Assembly: GCF_001562275.1 (NCBI RefSeq)
Contig: NZ_CP014304.1
Span: forward strand, 682,001 to 746,000
Origin: Hymenobacter sp. PAMC 26628
GTDB taxonomy: Bacteria > Bacteroidota > Bacteroidia > Cytophagales > Hymenobacteraceae
Direction of reading: 5' to 3'
DNA: 64,000 bases
In this document: positions 9,662-18,511 of the stretch, in pieces
Numbering within the stretch: the stretch's first letter is position 1
Layout: each line of letters starts with the position of its first letter
Position numbers and translations under genes: made by a program
The notes under the pieces: model-generated
The model's database searches: none
Seen by the model: only the letters and a program-made list of their open reading frames with translations
Told to the model about the DNA's origin: nothing

Positions 9662-9666
9662 CCTTG

Positions 9667-11655
9667 ATGGAAACCGTTATTCCTGGCCCCAACGCGCCGC
9701 ACACCACCCTGCTCTACGTCCTCATTCCGCTGCTGCCCTTCGTGGGCTTCTTGCTGAACGGCTTGCTTAACAAACGCCTGCCGGCTGCGCTGGCCGGATT
9801 GCTGGGCAGCGCCACCGTGCTGGGCTCGTTCCTGATTTCCGCGTTCCTGTTCTGGAGCTTCCTGCACCCGGCGGCGGGCTGGGCCCTGCCCGGCACCACG
9901 GTGCACCGCGCCTACACCGTCGAGCTATTCGATTGGATATCCGTGGCTTCGCTGCAAATCCCGTTCAGCTACCAGATCGACCAGCTCAGCCTGATTATGC
10001 TGCTGCTCGTGACCGGCGTGGGTTTCCTCATCCACGTGTACAGTATCGGCTACATGGCGCACGACGAGAACGTGGGCAAGTTCTTTAGCTTCCTGAACCT
10101 GTTCGTGTTCAGCATGTTGGTGCTGGTGCTGGGCGCCAACTTCGTCATTCTCTTCATCGGCTGGGAAGGCGTGGGGCTCTGCTCGTACTTGCTCATCGGC
10201 TTCTGGAACACCCACACCAGCTACAACAACGCCGCCAAGAAAGCCTTCATCATCAACCGCATCGGCGACCTGGGCTTCCTGCTGGGCATCTTCCTCATCT
10301 ACTTCACCTTCAACTCGGTGCAGTACGGCGAGGTGTTTCAGAAAGCCTCGCTGTTGGAGTTTGGGCCCTACACCGTGGGCATCTGCACGGCCATCACGCT
10401 GCTGCTGTTCGTGGGGGCCATGGGCAAATCGGCCCAGTTGCCGCTCTACACCTGGCTGCCCGACGCCATGGCGGGCCCCACGCCAGTGTCGGCCCTCATT
10501 CACGCCGCCACTATGGTCACGGCCGGCATCTACATGGTGCTGCGGGCCAACGTGCTCTTCACGCTCGCGCCCCAAACGCTGGAGGTGGTGGGCATCATCG
10601 GCTTGGCTACGGCGTTTTTCGCCGCCACCATCGGCCTGGCCCAGAACGACATCAAGAAGGTGCTGGCCTACTCCACGGTGTCGCAGCTCGGCTACATGTT
10701 CCTGGCCTTGGGCGTAATGGGCTACTCGTCGTCGCTGTTCCACGTGCTCACCCACGCCTTTTTCAAGGCCCTGATGTTCCTGGGGGCCGGTTCGGTTATC
10801 CACGCCATGAGCAACGAGCAGGACCTGCGCCGCATGGGCGGCCTGCGCAAAGCCCTGCCCATCACGTTCTTCACTTTCTTCATCGGCTGCCTGGCCATTT
10901 CGGGCATCCCGCCATTCTCGGGCTTTTTCTCGAAAGATGAAATCCTGAGCCACATCTACGAGCACAGCAAGCTGATGTGGGCCGTGGGCCTGTTCACCTC
11001 GTTCCTCACGGCGTTCTACATGTTCCGCCTGCTATTCTTAGCCTTCTTCGGCGAGTTCCGCGGCACCGAAGAGCAGAAGCACCACTTGCACGAGTCGCCG
11101 GCCAGCATGACCTTGCCGCTCGTTGTGCTCGCCATTCTGGCCGCCGTGGGCGGCTTCATGGGGGCCCCTATGGTGCTGGGCAAGCACTACCTGGCCGATT
11201 TCCTGGCCCCGCTCTTCACCTACTCGCGTCGACTCAACCCGGCAGCCTTTGCCCTGGAGCCCGACCACGGCACCGAGCTAATGCTTATCGGCTTGTCGGT
11301 GGCGGCCGGCGTGCTTGGCATTGTGCTGGCCTACGTGCTATACGTGGCCCGCGCCCAGCGCCCGGTAGCCGACGATGCCCCGCGCTCGGCCCCCGAAAAT
11401 CTGGTGTACCACAAGTATTACATCGACGAGCTGTACGATGCCCTGTTCGTGAAGCCCACCATGGCCCTGTCGCGCGGCCTCTACAAGTTCGTGGAAAACG
11501 GCGTTATCAACCCTATCACCAACGGCTTCGGGCGGGCGGTGCAGGGCGGCGGCTACCTGCTGCGCTACGTGCAAACCGGCGCCGTCGAAACCTACCTCAT
11601 CTTAATGGTTATTGGCATTGTGCTAATTCTGGGCCTGAATTACGGCCGAATGTAA
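9667..11655 (+). CDS. nuoL: NADH-quinone oxidoreductase subunit L
   Basis: 662 residues from ATG 9667, normal for NuoL. It is an antiporter-like membrane subunit with about 16 helices. Conserved stretches include FIGWEGVGLCSYLLIGFW, MGKSAQLPLYTWLPDAM and HAATMVTAGIYMVLR with the proton-channel lysine and histidines, and FFKALMFLGAGSVIHAM. The C-terminus (LYKFVENGVINPITNGF ... TYLILMVIGIVLILGL) is the long lateral helix and terminal helix. It pumps protons as part of complex I. nuoM and nuoN do not follow; the next gene encodes OmpA. Confidence 0.97.
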   Translation: METVIPGPNAPHTTLLYVLIPLLPFVGFLLNGLLNKRLPAALAGLLGSATVLGSFLISAFLFWSFLHPAAGWALPGTTVHRAYTVELFDWISVASLQIPFSYQIDQLSLIMLLLVTGVGFLIHVYSIGYMAHDENVGKFFSFLNLFVFSMLVLVLGANFVILFIGWEGVGLCSYLLIGFWNTHTSYNNAAKKAFIINRIGDLGFLLGIFLIYFTFNSVQYGEVFQKASLLEFGPYTVGICTAITLLLFVGAMGKSAQLPLYTWLPDAMAGPTPVSALIHAATMVTAGIYMVLRANVLFTLAPQTLEVVGIIGLATAFFAATIGLAQNDIKKVLAYSTVSQLGYMFLALGVMGYSSSLFHVLTHAFFKALMFLGAGSVIHAMSNEQDLRRMGGLRKALPITFFTFFIGCLAISGIPPFSGFFSKDEILSHIYEHSKLMWAVGLFTSFLTAFYMFRLLFLAFFGEFRGTEEQKHHLHESPASMTLPLVVLAILAAVGGFMGAPMVLGKHYLADFLAPLFTYSRRLNPAAFALEPDHGTELMLIGLSVAAGVLGIVLAYVLYVARAQRPVADDAPRSAPENLVYHKYYIDELYDALFVKPTMALSRGLYKFVENGVINPITNGFGRAVQGGGYLLRYVQTGAVETYLILMVIGIVLILGLNYGRM

Positions 11656-11758
11656 ATTGCTAGGGCCTCAAGGCTACTACAAAGGGCAACTTTTTACGGG
11701 TAAGGAAGTATAGGGCCTTAACATTATTAAGGAACTGTTACCCTTTCTTTCACCCCGT

Positions 11759-13357
11759 ATGAAATTAAACCTTTTCTCTACCCGGAACCTGGCGTCCGGT
11801 GCCGTGCTTGCTGCGGCATCGCTAGGGGCTTCGTTTGGCGCGCATGCGCAAACGGCCGACCACAAGACAGCCATCAGCGGCAACGTTAGCGTGCTGCAAT
11901 ACCGTGGCGAAATTGGCACCGACTGGTGGAACCTGGGCCGCGAAGGCCTGCGCTTTGGTGGCGGTGCCGCCATCACGCGCTACCTCTCCCCGTCGTTCGA
12001 CCTGGGCCTGATGGGCAACTATGAGCTCTACCGCTTCCCCAAAAACCGGCCGTACGGGCAGCCCTCGGGCTACGACGTGAAGTCGGGCCTCGTGGATTTG
12101 TTCGTGAAGCTGAAGCTCAACAACGGCAAAATTCTGAAAGAAGACGCCTTCATCCAGCCAGCTATTTTCGGTGGCGTGGGCATGTACCTGGCGCACAGCG
12201 TGGGCAACAACGGCACGAACAACTTCGACAACGCCATCGGCCGGCCCGACTTCATGGGTGGGGCCCTGCTGCGCTTCCACTTGTCGCCAGCACTGTCACT
12301 CGACCTGCAAACGGCCTACCACTACCCGCTGACCGAGCGGACGGATAACGTGTACAGCGCGACGGATAACCGCTACGACGACTTCCTGGTGCATTCACTG
12401 GGCTTGACGCTGGCCCTGGGCAAGGCCAAAGACACGGACGGCGACGGCGTGCCCGACCGCAAAGACAAGTGCCCCGACACGCCCACCGGTGTGAAAGTAG
12501 ACGAAAACGGTTGCCCGGTTGATACGGACGGCGACGGCGTGGCCGACTACCAAGACAAGTGCCCCGACGTGAAAGGCTTGGCCGCCCTGCAAGGCTGCCC
12601 GGATGCCGACGGCGACGGCGTGGCCGATGGCGACGACAAGTGCCCCAATACCCCGGCTGGCACCAAAGTGGACGCCAGCGGCTGCCCGCTTGACGCGGAC
12701 GCCGACGGTGTATCGGACGACAAAGACAAGTGCCCCGGCACCCCGGCTGGCGTAAAAGTGGACGAAAACGGCTGCCCCATTGACTCGGACGGCGACGGCG
12801 TGGCTGATGCCCAGGACAAGTGCCCCAATACCCCGGCCGGTACGAAGGTGAACGCCAACGGCTGCCCCGAAATGTCGCCCGAGCAAAAGGCCACTAAGTT
12901 CATTCAGTTCGAATACAACCGGGCACGCTTGCTGCGGGTGTCGAACGAGCGGCTCGACCAGATTGCGCAAACCTTGACCGAGTTCCCCGACTACAGCCTC
13001 AGCTTGGCTGGCCACACCGACAGCAAGGGCAGCGAAGGCTACAACTTGCGCCTCTCGTACGACCGCGCCGCCTCAGCCCGCGACTACCTGCTCAAAAAGG
13101 GCGTGCCCGCCGAGCGCATCGAAGCCCGCGGCTACGGCAAAACCAAGCCGCTTGACACCAGCAAGACCGCTGCCGGCCGCGCCAAAAACCGCCGCGTAGA
13201 ATTTGACCCCTACCTGACCGGCGAAGCCAACCCGGCCGAAGCCAAATACGGCCCGGCCCCGACCATCGCCCAGCTGCAAGCCGAAGGCAAAACGGCCCCC
13301 GACGGTGCCGCCCCGGCCCGCAAAAAGGCCCGCGTTAGAAAGGCGTCGCGCAAATAG
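11759..13357 (+). CDS. OmpA family protein with thrombospondin type-3 repeats
   Basis: 532 residues. A signal peptide (residues 1-30, ending GAHAQ) is followed by an N-terminal beta-barrel region of about 190 residues. Next come five acidic calcium-binding type-3 repeats of the form DTDGDGVPDRKDKCPDTPTG between about residues 222 and 375. The C-terminal OmpA domain (about 380-490) contains LSLAGHTDSKGSEGYNLRLS and ARGYGKTKPLDTSK, the peptidoglycan-binding signature. A basic alanine-rich tail follows (APARKKARVRKASRK). It anchors the outer membrane to the cell wall. It is monocistronic, with a strong terminator after it. Confidence 0.95.
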   Translation: MKLNLFSTRNLASGAVLAAASLGASFGAHAQTADHKTAISGNVSVLQYRGEIGTDWWNLGREGLRFGGGAAITRYLSPSFDLGLMGNYELYRFPKNRPYGQPSGYDVKSGLVDLFVKLKLNNGKILKEDAFIQPAIFGGVGMYLAHSVGNNGTNNFDNAIGRPDFMGGALLRFHLSPALSLDLQTAYHYPLTERTDNVYSATDNRYDDFLVHSLGLTLALGKAKDTDGDGVPDRKDKCPDTPTGVKVDENGCPVDTDGDGVADYQDKCPDVKGLAALQGCPDADGDGVADGDDKCPNTPAGTKVDASGCPLDADADGVSDDKDKCPGTPAGVKVDENGCPIDSDGDGVADAQDKCPNTPAGTKVNANGCPEMSPEQKATKFIQFEYNRARLLRVSNERLDQIAQTLTEFPDYSLSLAGHTDSKGSEGYNLRLSYDRAASARDYLLKKGVPAERIEARGYGKTKPLDTSKTAAGRAKNRRVEFDPYLTGEANPAEAKYGPAPTIAQLQAEGKTAPDGAAPARKKARVRKASRK

Positions 13358-13386
13358 GCATCCAGCCCAAGCGCTAATGCTAAATA

Positions 13387-13417
13387 AAACGGCCCGCTGT
13401 GAAGCGGGCCGTTTTTG
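13387..13417 (+). terminator. Terminator after the OmpA gene
   Basis: Stem AACGGCCCGCT / AGCGGGCCGTT with loop GTGA and a following T-run. Confidence 0.9.
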
Positions 13418-13527
13418 TTGGGGCCCCACGGACAACCAATCATGAAGAAAAGATGTAAAATGCCAAGGCTGTGGCTGTTCTCTCGCGACCCCAGGGCCCT
13501 GTGTTTCTACCGTATTCTCCGTTGACC

Positions 13528-14916
13528 ATGCATTTTAAAAACGTTCTGCCACTGGCTAGCCTTGGCTTACTGGCTGCCTGCAACGGCGGGCCCAGTACCC
13601 AGGAAAAGCAATATGCCGCCGCTACCACGCCGGCCCAAACCGTGACCACGCCCGTCGAGGAATCGGTGCACCTGCCCGCGCCCTACGCCACCAAATCGGT
13701 GAGCAAAAAAGTGGACATCATCGACTGGCCCGCGGGCAAAACGCCTACCGCGCCGGCTGGCTTCACCGTGACGGAGTTTGCCGGGGCCTTCGAAAGCCCG
13801 CGCTGGGCCTACGTGGCCCCCAACGGCGACGTGCTCATCGCCGAGGCCACTACACTGCCCAAGGGCACCAAAAAGGAGATTGCCGCCGCCCTGAACCTAG
13901 ACAAGTCGCGCTCACTGCAAGCCACTAGCGCCAACCGCATCACGCTGCTGCGCGACACCGACCACGATGGCAAGCCCGATGTGCGTACCGTGTTTCTGGG
14001 CGGCCTCAACCAGCCGTTTGGGATGCTGGTGCTGGGCAATTCGTTTTACGTGGCCAATACCGACGGCGTGCTGCGCTACCCATACCAGCCGGGGGCCACT
14101 AAGATCAGCGGCGCGGGCCAGAAAATTCTGAGCCTGCCCGAAGGCGGCTACAACAACCACTGGACCCGCAATTTGCTGGCCAGCAAGGACGGTAAAACGA
14201 TTTTTGTAACCGTCGGCTCGGGCTCGAACGTGCAGGAGCACGGCCCCGAAAACGAGGTGCGCCGGGCCAATATCTTAGAAATTAACCCCGATGGCTCGGG
14301 CGAGAAGATCTACGCCAGCGGCCTGCGCAACCCCATCGGCCTGGCTTATTACCCCGGCACCTCCACACTGTGGGCGGCCGTAAACGAGCGGGATGAGCTG
14401 GGCGACGAGCTGGTGCCCGACTACATCACCAGCGTGAAAGAAGGCGGTTTCTACGGCTGGCCCTATTCGTACTACGGCCAGAATGTAGACCCCCGCCGCA
14501 AGGGCGAGCACCCCGAATTGGTGCAGAAAGCCCTCGTGCCCGATGTACCGATGGGGCCCCACGTAGCGGCCCTGGGCCTCACATTTTATGACCAGAAAGC
14601 CTTCCCCGCCAAGTACCAGAACGGCGCATTCGTGGGCGAACATGGCTCCTGGAACCGCGCCGCTTTCTCGGGCTACAAGGTGGCCTTCGTGCCCTTCAAG
14701 GATGGCAAACCGGCCGGCAAACCCGAGGATTTCCTCACCGGCTTCCTCGTCGGTGGCGACTCCGACAAGGCCTACGGCCGCCCCGTAGGCGTGGTGACGC
14801 TGCCCGATGGGGCCCTGCTGGTGATGGATGACGCGGGCAACAAAGTGTGGCGCGTGGCGGCCGCTGGGGCCCCTAAGGCCACGGCTTTCGTCCCCACCGC
14901 CAGCCACCGGCGCTAA
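13528..14916 (+). CDS. PQQ-dependent sugar dehydrogenase-like lipoprotein (GSDH / sorbosone dehydrogenase family)
   Basis: 462 residues from ATG 13528. The N-terminus MHFKNVLPLASLGLLAAC is a lipoprotein signal with the lipobox cysteine at residue 18. The rest is a six-bladed propeller of the glucose/sorbosone dehydrogenase family: FESPRWAYVAPNGDVLIAE, VFLGGLNQPFGMLVLGN, YNNHWTRNLLASKDG, YASGLRNPIGLAYYPG and FVGEHGSWNRAAFSGYKV carry the family's arginine, histidine and asparagine positions. It probably oxidises sugars or aldoses in the periplasm with PQQ and passes electrons to the respiratory chain. The substrate is not evident. Monocistronic. Confidence 0.88.
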   Translation: MHFKNVLPLASLGLLAACNGGPSTQEKQYAAATTPAQTVTTPVEESVHLPAPYATKSVSKKVDIIDWPAGKTPTAPAGFTVTEFAGAFESPRWAYVAPNGDVLIAEATTLPKGTKKEIAAALNLDKSRSLQATSANRITLLRDTDHDGKPDVRTVFLGGLNQPFGMLVLGNSFYVANTDGVLRYPYQPGATKISGAGQKILSLPEGGYNNHWTRNLLASKDGKTIFVTVGSGSNVQEHGPENEVRRANILEINPDGSGEKIYASGLRNPIGLAYYPGTSTLWAAVNERDELGDELVPDYITSVKEGGFYGWPYSYYGQNVDPRRKGEHPELVQKALVPDVPMGPHVAALGLTFYDQKAFPAKYQNGAFVGEHGSWNRAAFSGYKVAFVPFKDGKPAGKPEDFLTGFLVGGDSDKAYGRPVGVVTLPDGALLVMDDAGNKVWRVAAAGAPKATAFVPTASHRR

Positions 14917-14941
14917 CGCTAGCGCAGTTGCCAATTAGGGC

Positions 14942-14973
14942 CCCCGAACCTGCGCTAGGTTCGGGGCTTTTTG
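14942..14973 (+). terminator. Terminator after the sugar dehydrogenase gene
   Basis: Stem CCCCGAACCT / AGGTTCGGGG with a 5-nt loop, then CTTTTT. Confidence 0.9.
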
Positions 14974-15081
14974 CGATTAGCAAGCAGTGCTGGGGCCCCG
15001 GCTAAAAAACATATGGTATCCTGGGGGGCCAAAGCCCACGTTGTCACTACATTCGCTCCGAGCCCTTTTACTTGGAACCGC

Positions 15082-16601
15082 ATGGATACGTCGCCGCAAC
15101 TTGCCCCGGCCCCCGGCTTCACCAGCGTTGACCTGGCCCCGGTGGCCCTGGCCGACCGCACCTGGGGCACCGGTAACTACGCCGCCCTCTGGATCAGCAT
15201 AAGCCTATGCATTCCCACCTACATGCTGGCCAGTTCGCTCATCGAAGGCGGGATGAACTGGTAGGAATCGCTGCTCACCATCTTTCTGGGCAACACCATC
15301 GTGCTGGTGCCCATGCTGTTAAACGGCCGCGCCGGGGCCCGGAACGGCATCCCGTTTCCGGTGCTGGCCCGCGCCAGCTTTGGCGTGCGCGGGGCCAACG
15401 TGCCGGCCCTGCTGCGGGCCATCATCGCCTGCGGCTGGTTCGGCATCCAAACCTGGATCGGTGGCTACGCCCTCTATCAAATGGCCGTGCTGTGGGTACC
15501 GGCGCTGGGCACGCTGCCGGCCGTGTTCCCGGCCAGCTGGGGCCTGGCCACGGGGCCCGCGCTGCTGTTCTTCCTGTTCTAGCTGCTGAACATGTACGTG
15601 GTGTATTTGGGCGTCGAGAGTATTCGGAAGCTACTGGTTTTCAAGGCATTTTCCTGCCAGTAGCGGCGTTGGCGCTGCTGTTTTGGGGCATATCGGCCGG
15701 GCATGGGCTGGGGCCCATCCTGGCGCAGCCCAGCAAGTTCACGTCGAGCGCCGCATTTTGGGCCTTCTTTTTTCCCTCCCTCACGGGCATGGTGGGGTTT
15801 TGGGCCACGCTTTCGCTCAACATCCCGGATTTCACGCGCTACGCCACCAGCCAGCGGGCCCAGCAACTGGGCCAGGCCATCGGCCTGCCCGCGTCGATGA
15901 CGCTGTTTTCCTTCGTGGGGGTGGTGGTCACGTCGGCCACGTTTGTCATCTACGGCCACACCATTTGGGACCCCGTGGTGCTGGCCGCCAAGTTCGAGAG
16001 CAAGCTGCTGGTGAGTGCTGCTATGCTAGCCGTGGCCCTGAGCACGCTGGCCACCAACATTGCGGCCAATATCGTGAGTCCCGCCAACGACTTCGCCAAC
16101 GTGTCGCCTACGCGCATCAGCTTCAAGGCCGGCGGCTACGTCACCGGCGTCTTCGGCATGCTCATCTTCCCCTGGAAGCTTATCGCCGACCCATCGGGCT
16201 ACATCTTCACCTGGCTCGTGGGCTATTCGGCGCTGCTGGGGCCCATCGGCGCCATCATGATTGCCGATTACTACCTGCTGCGCCACCAGCAGCTCGACCT
16301 GCCCGCCCTCTACCAGTACCGGGGCCCCTACGCCTACCGCGGCGGCGTGAACCCCGCCGCCCTGCTGGCCCTGGCGCTGGGCGTGCTGCCCAACGTGCCG
16401 GGCTTCCTCACCGCCATCGGCGTGCTGCCCAAGGGTGCGGTGTGGCCCGGCCTGGTGGCCGTGTACAACTACGCGTGGTTCGTGGGCTTCCTGCTTTCGG
16501 CTGGAATCTATTTGCTGCTGATGCGCCGCCAAACGGCCCCCCGGCCCGCGCCCCACGCGGCCGATGCCGTGGCCCCAGCGGCGGCTTCGCTGGTGCAGTG
16601 A
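15082..16601 (+). pseudogene. NCS1-family nucleobase permease (cytosine/allantoin type), broken three times
   Basis: The reconstructed protein is about 505 residues from ATG 15082 and has the NCS1 fold. It opens with TWGTGNYAALWISISLCIPTYML and continues with LLNGRAGARNGIPFPVLARA, CGWFGIQTWIGGYALYQM and LNIPDFTRYATSQRAQQLGQ. Three lesions are visible: TAG at 15262-15264 and TAG at 15580-15582, both where the family has tryptophan (TGG to TAG), and a one-base loss in a T-run near 15650 that moves the rest into the -1 frame. The family imports nucleobases, allantoin or hydantoins with a cation. The later part stays well conserved, so inactivation is recent. It precedes a leftward DUF72 gene. 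Confidence 0.9.
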
Positions 16602-16668
16602 GGCGCAACAAATCAAGCGGCCCCGGGGCCCCAGGCTATTTAGCTGGCGCCACGCGGTGTTGGCCCGG

Positions 16669-17415
16669 TTAGTTGGCGCCACGCGGCTGGGCTGAACCCA
16701 CCGCGTCAAGCAGCTGGTGGGCGTTGCCGATGGCCGAGCCGTCGATGTCGTTGTTGAAGTACAAATAAGCCTGCTCCACGCCCGGGGCGGCGGCAACTGC
16801 CGCAGCCACGCGCTGCAAGAACGGCGCGTCGTAGGGCGAGGCGTAGAGGTGCGGCACGCCGTGGAACCGGTAGTACAGCGTGGGCGCGGTGGCCACCACG
16901 GCATCGGGCAGCAGCGGGTGGCTTTGGCCACTGAATACCACTTGGCGCAGCCGTAGGGCGTCGTACACCTCGTCGCGCCACCAGCTGGGGTGCCGAAATT
17001 CGAGCACGTTCACAAACGCCGGGTCGAGGCAGTCGAGGATGCGCGTTAGCCGGTCGGCGTCGTAGGCCAGGCGCGGGGGTAGCTGAAACAGCACGGGCCC
17101 CAGCTTGTCGAGCAGGCCCCGGCCGGCCGTGCCGTAGAAGTCGCCCAGCAGTTGCCCCACGCCGTGAAACTGCTTGTAGTGGGTGATCAGCTGCGGCACT
17201 TTCACGGCAAATTGAAAGTCGGCCGGGGCCTGCGCGTACCAGTTTTCCAAGAAGGATAGTTGCGGAAAGCGGTAGAACGTCACGTTCAGCTCCAGGGTGC
17301 GGAACTGCTGGCAGTAGTACTCGAACCAGCGCCGCATGGGCAGTTTTTCGGGGTAGAACACGCCGCGCCAGTGCCGGTAGTGGTAGCCCGAGCAGCCGAT
17401 GTGGTAAGTAGCCAT
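16669..17415 (-). CDS. DUF72 domain-containing protein
   Basis: 248 residues from ATG 17415. The DUF72 family TIM barrel is clear: YHIGCSGYHYRHWRGVFYP at the start, LELNVTFYRFP, KLGPVLFQLPP, NVLEFRHPSWW, YYRFHGVPHLY and YLYFNNDIDGSAIGNAHQL near the end. The family's biochemical role is not established. A clear paralogue lies at 21780 in the same direction. A near-copy of the 18 bases at the 3' end (TTAGCTGGCGCCACGCGG) lies 29 bp downstream of the stop. Confidence 0.92.
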   Translation of the reverse strand: MATYHIGCSGYHYRHWRGVFYPEKLPMRRWFEYYCQQFRTLELNVTFYRFPQLSFLENWYAQAPADFQFAVKVPQLITHYKQFHGVGQLLGDFYGTAGRGLLDKLGPVLFQLPPRLAYDADRLTRILDCLDPAFVNVLEFRHPSWWRDEVYDALRLRQVVFSGQSHPLLPDAVVATAPTLYYRFHGVPHLYASPYDAPFLQRVAAAVAAAPGVEQAYLYFNNDIDGSAIGNAHQLLDAVGSAQPRGAN

Positions 17416-17449
17416 AAAGCGTTAAGTGGTTCTCTGGCTGGGCGGGTAA

Positions 17450-18430
17450 CTACATGCGCAGCACCTGCTCCCAAATGGCCTCGTTCACCGGGGTGCCCTG
17501 CGCCAGGTTGGCCGTGCGGGTAGCCAACGACTGCTCGCCGGGGTAAAAAATGCCCGCGCTGCCGGGCCCCAGCGGACTGCTTTTGGTAAAGCGCAGCATT
17601 TCTTCGATGACCGACTCGTGCAAAGCCGGCTGCCGGATGCAGATGAAGCACTGCGACACCCCGGATTCCTGCCCGCTCCGGGTGATGTCGGCCGTGGAAC
17701 GACCGCCGCTCAGGGCCGTCAGTACCACGTCGAGCATCAGCGCCAGCCCCGAGCCTTTCCAGAAGCCGATGGGCACGCCGCGCTGCGAGGCCATGATTTC
17801 GGCGGCATCGGTGGTCAGGTTGCCGGCCTGGTCGTAGCCGCCGGGTACGGGCAGCGCCTCGTGGGCCGCGGCGTAGGTGCTCACCTTGCCAAACGAGTAC
17901 TGCGACAGGGCCATGTCGAGCACCAGGTGGCCGGCCGCGCGGGGCACGGCCAGCACCAAGGGGTTGTTGCCGAGGCGGGCGTCGGTGCCGCCCCAGGGCG
18001 TCACGTTGGCGATGGTATTGGTGAAGCACAGGCCGATGCAGCCGGCCTCGGCGGCCTGCCAGCCGTAGGTGCCGCCGCGCATCCAGTGGTTGGCGTTGCG
18101 CAGGGCCACGCAGCCGAGGCCGTGCTGTCCGGCCAGGGCAATGGCCCGCGCCATGCCCGTGGCCGCGTTGGTAGGGCCGGGGCCCAAGTGGCCGTCCCAG
18201 CGCTCCACCAAGCCGTTGGTTTCCACCAGCTCCGGCTCGGCGGGGTGCACCAGGCTCGCCTTCACGTGGCCCACGAAGGTAGGGAAACGGTTCAGGCCGT
18301 GGGTGTACACGCCGTCGCGGCTGTTTTCGGCAAACAGCGTGGCGCACTGCCCGGCCTTGGCCTCGGGGAAATCCAAGGTCATTAACACCCGTTTGAACTC
18401 TTGCTGAAACTGCTGGTAGGGGATGCGCAT
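17450..18430 (-). CDS. Ldh2-family NAD(P)-dependent oxidoreductase (malate / ureidoglycolate dehydrogenase-like)
   Basis: 326 residues from ATG 18430, normal for this family, which is not homologous to classic Rossmann lactate dehydrogenases. Visible features are DGVYTHGLNRFP (substrate site, with the conserved His), NANHWMRGGTYGWQAAEAG, CFTNTIANVTPWGG and NNPLVLAVP, then VLDMALSQYSFGK (nucleotide binding). Members reduce or oxidise 2-oxo/2-hydroxy acids such as malate, ureidoglycolate, sulfolactate or 2,3-diketogulonate; which one is not decidable here. The nearby NCS1-permease relic could hint at purine-derived substrates, but no other such gene is adjacent. It is upstream of the DUF72 gene with a 34-bp gap, so the two may share a transcript. 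Confidence 0.88.
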   Translation of the reverse strand: MRIPYQQFQQEFKRVLMTLDFPEAKAGQCATLFAENSRDGVYTHGLNRFPTFVGHVKASLVHPAEPELVETNGLVERWDGHLGPGPTNAATGMARAIALAGQHGLGCVALRNANHWMRGGTYGWQAAEAGCIGLCFTNTIANVTPWGGTDARLGNNPLVLAVPRAAGHLVLDMALSQYSFGKVSTYAAAHEALPVPGGYDQAGNLTTDAAEIMASQRGVPIGFWKGSGLALMLDVVLTALSGGRSTADITRSGQESGVSQCFICIRQPALHESVIEEMLRFTKSSPLGPGSAGIFYPGEQSLATRTANLAQGTPVNEAIWEQVLRM

Positions 18431-18468
18431 AGTAGCTCTACGAGATATTCAGGCCGGTGGTAGCAGCC

Positions 18469-18476
18469 TACATTTG
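18469..18476 (+). promoter_or_regulatory. Candidate -7 box (TACATTTG) before the amidohydrolase gene
   Basis: TAnnTTTG match 35 bp before the ATG at 18512. Confidence 0.45.
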
Positions 18477-18511
18477 CCCAGCTAACTCCGGCCCTTTTGC
18501 TCCCCGCCACG

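Noticed and set aside
15262..15582. TAG recoding as tryptophan or another amino acid in the NCS1 gene
   Set aside because: TAG is a normal stop for many genes here (for example at 782 and 7808), and the same gene also has a frameshift.
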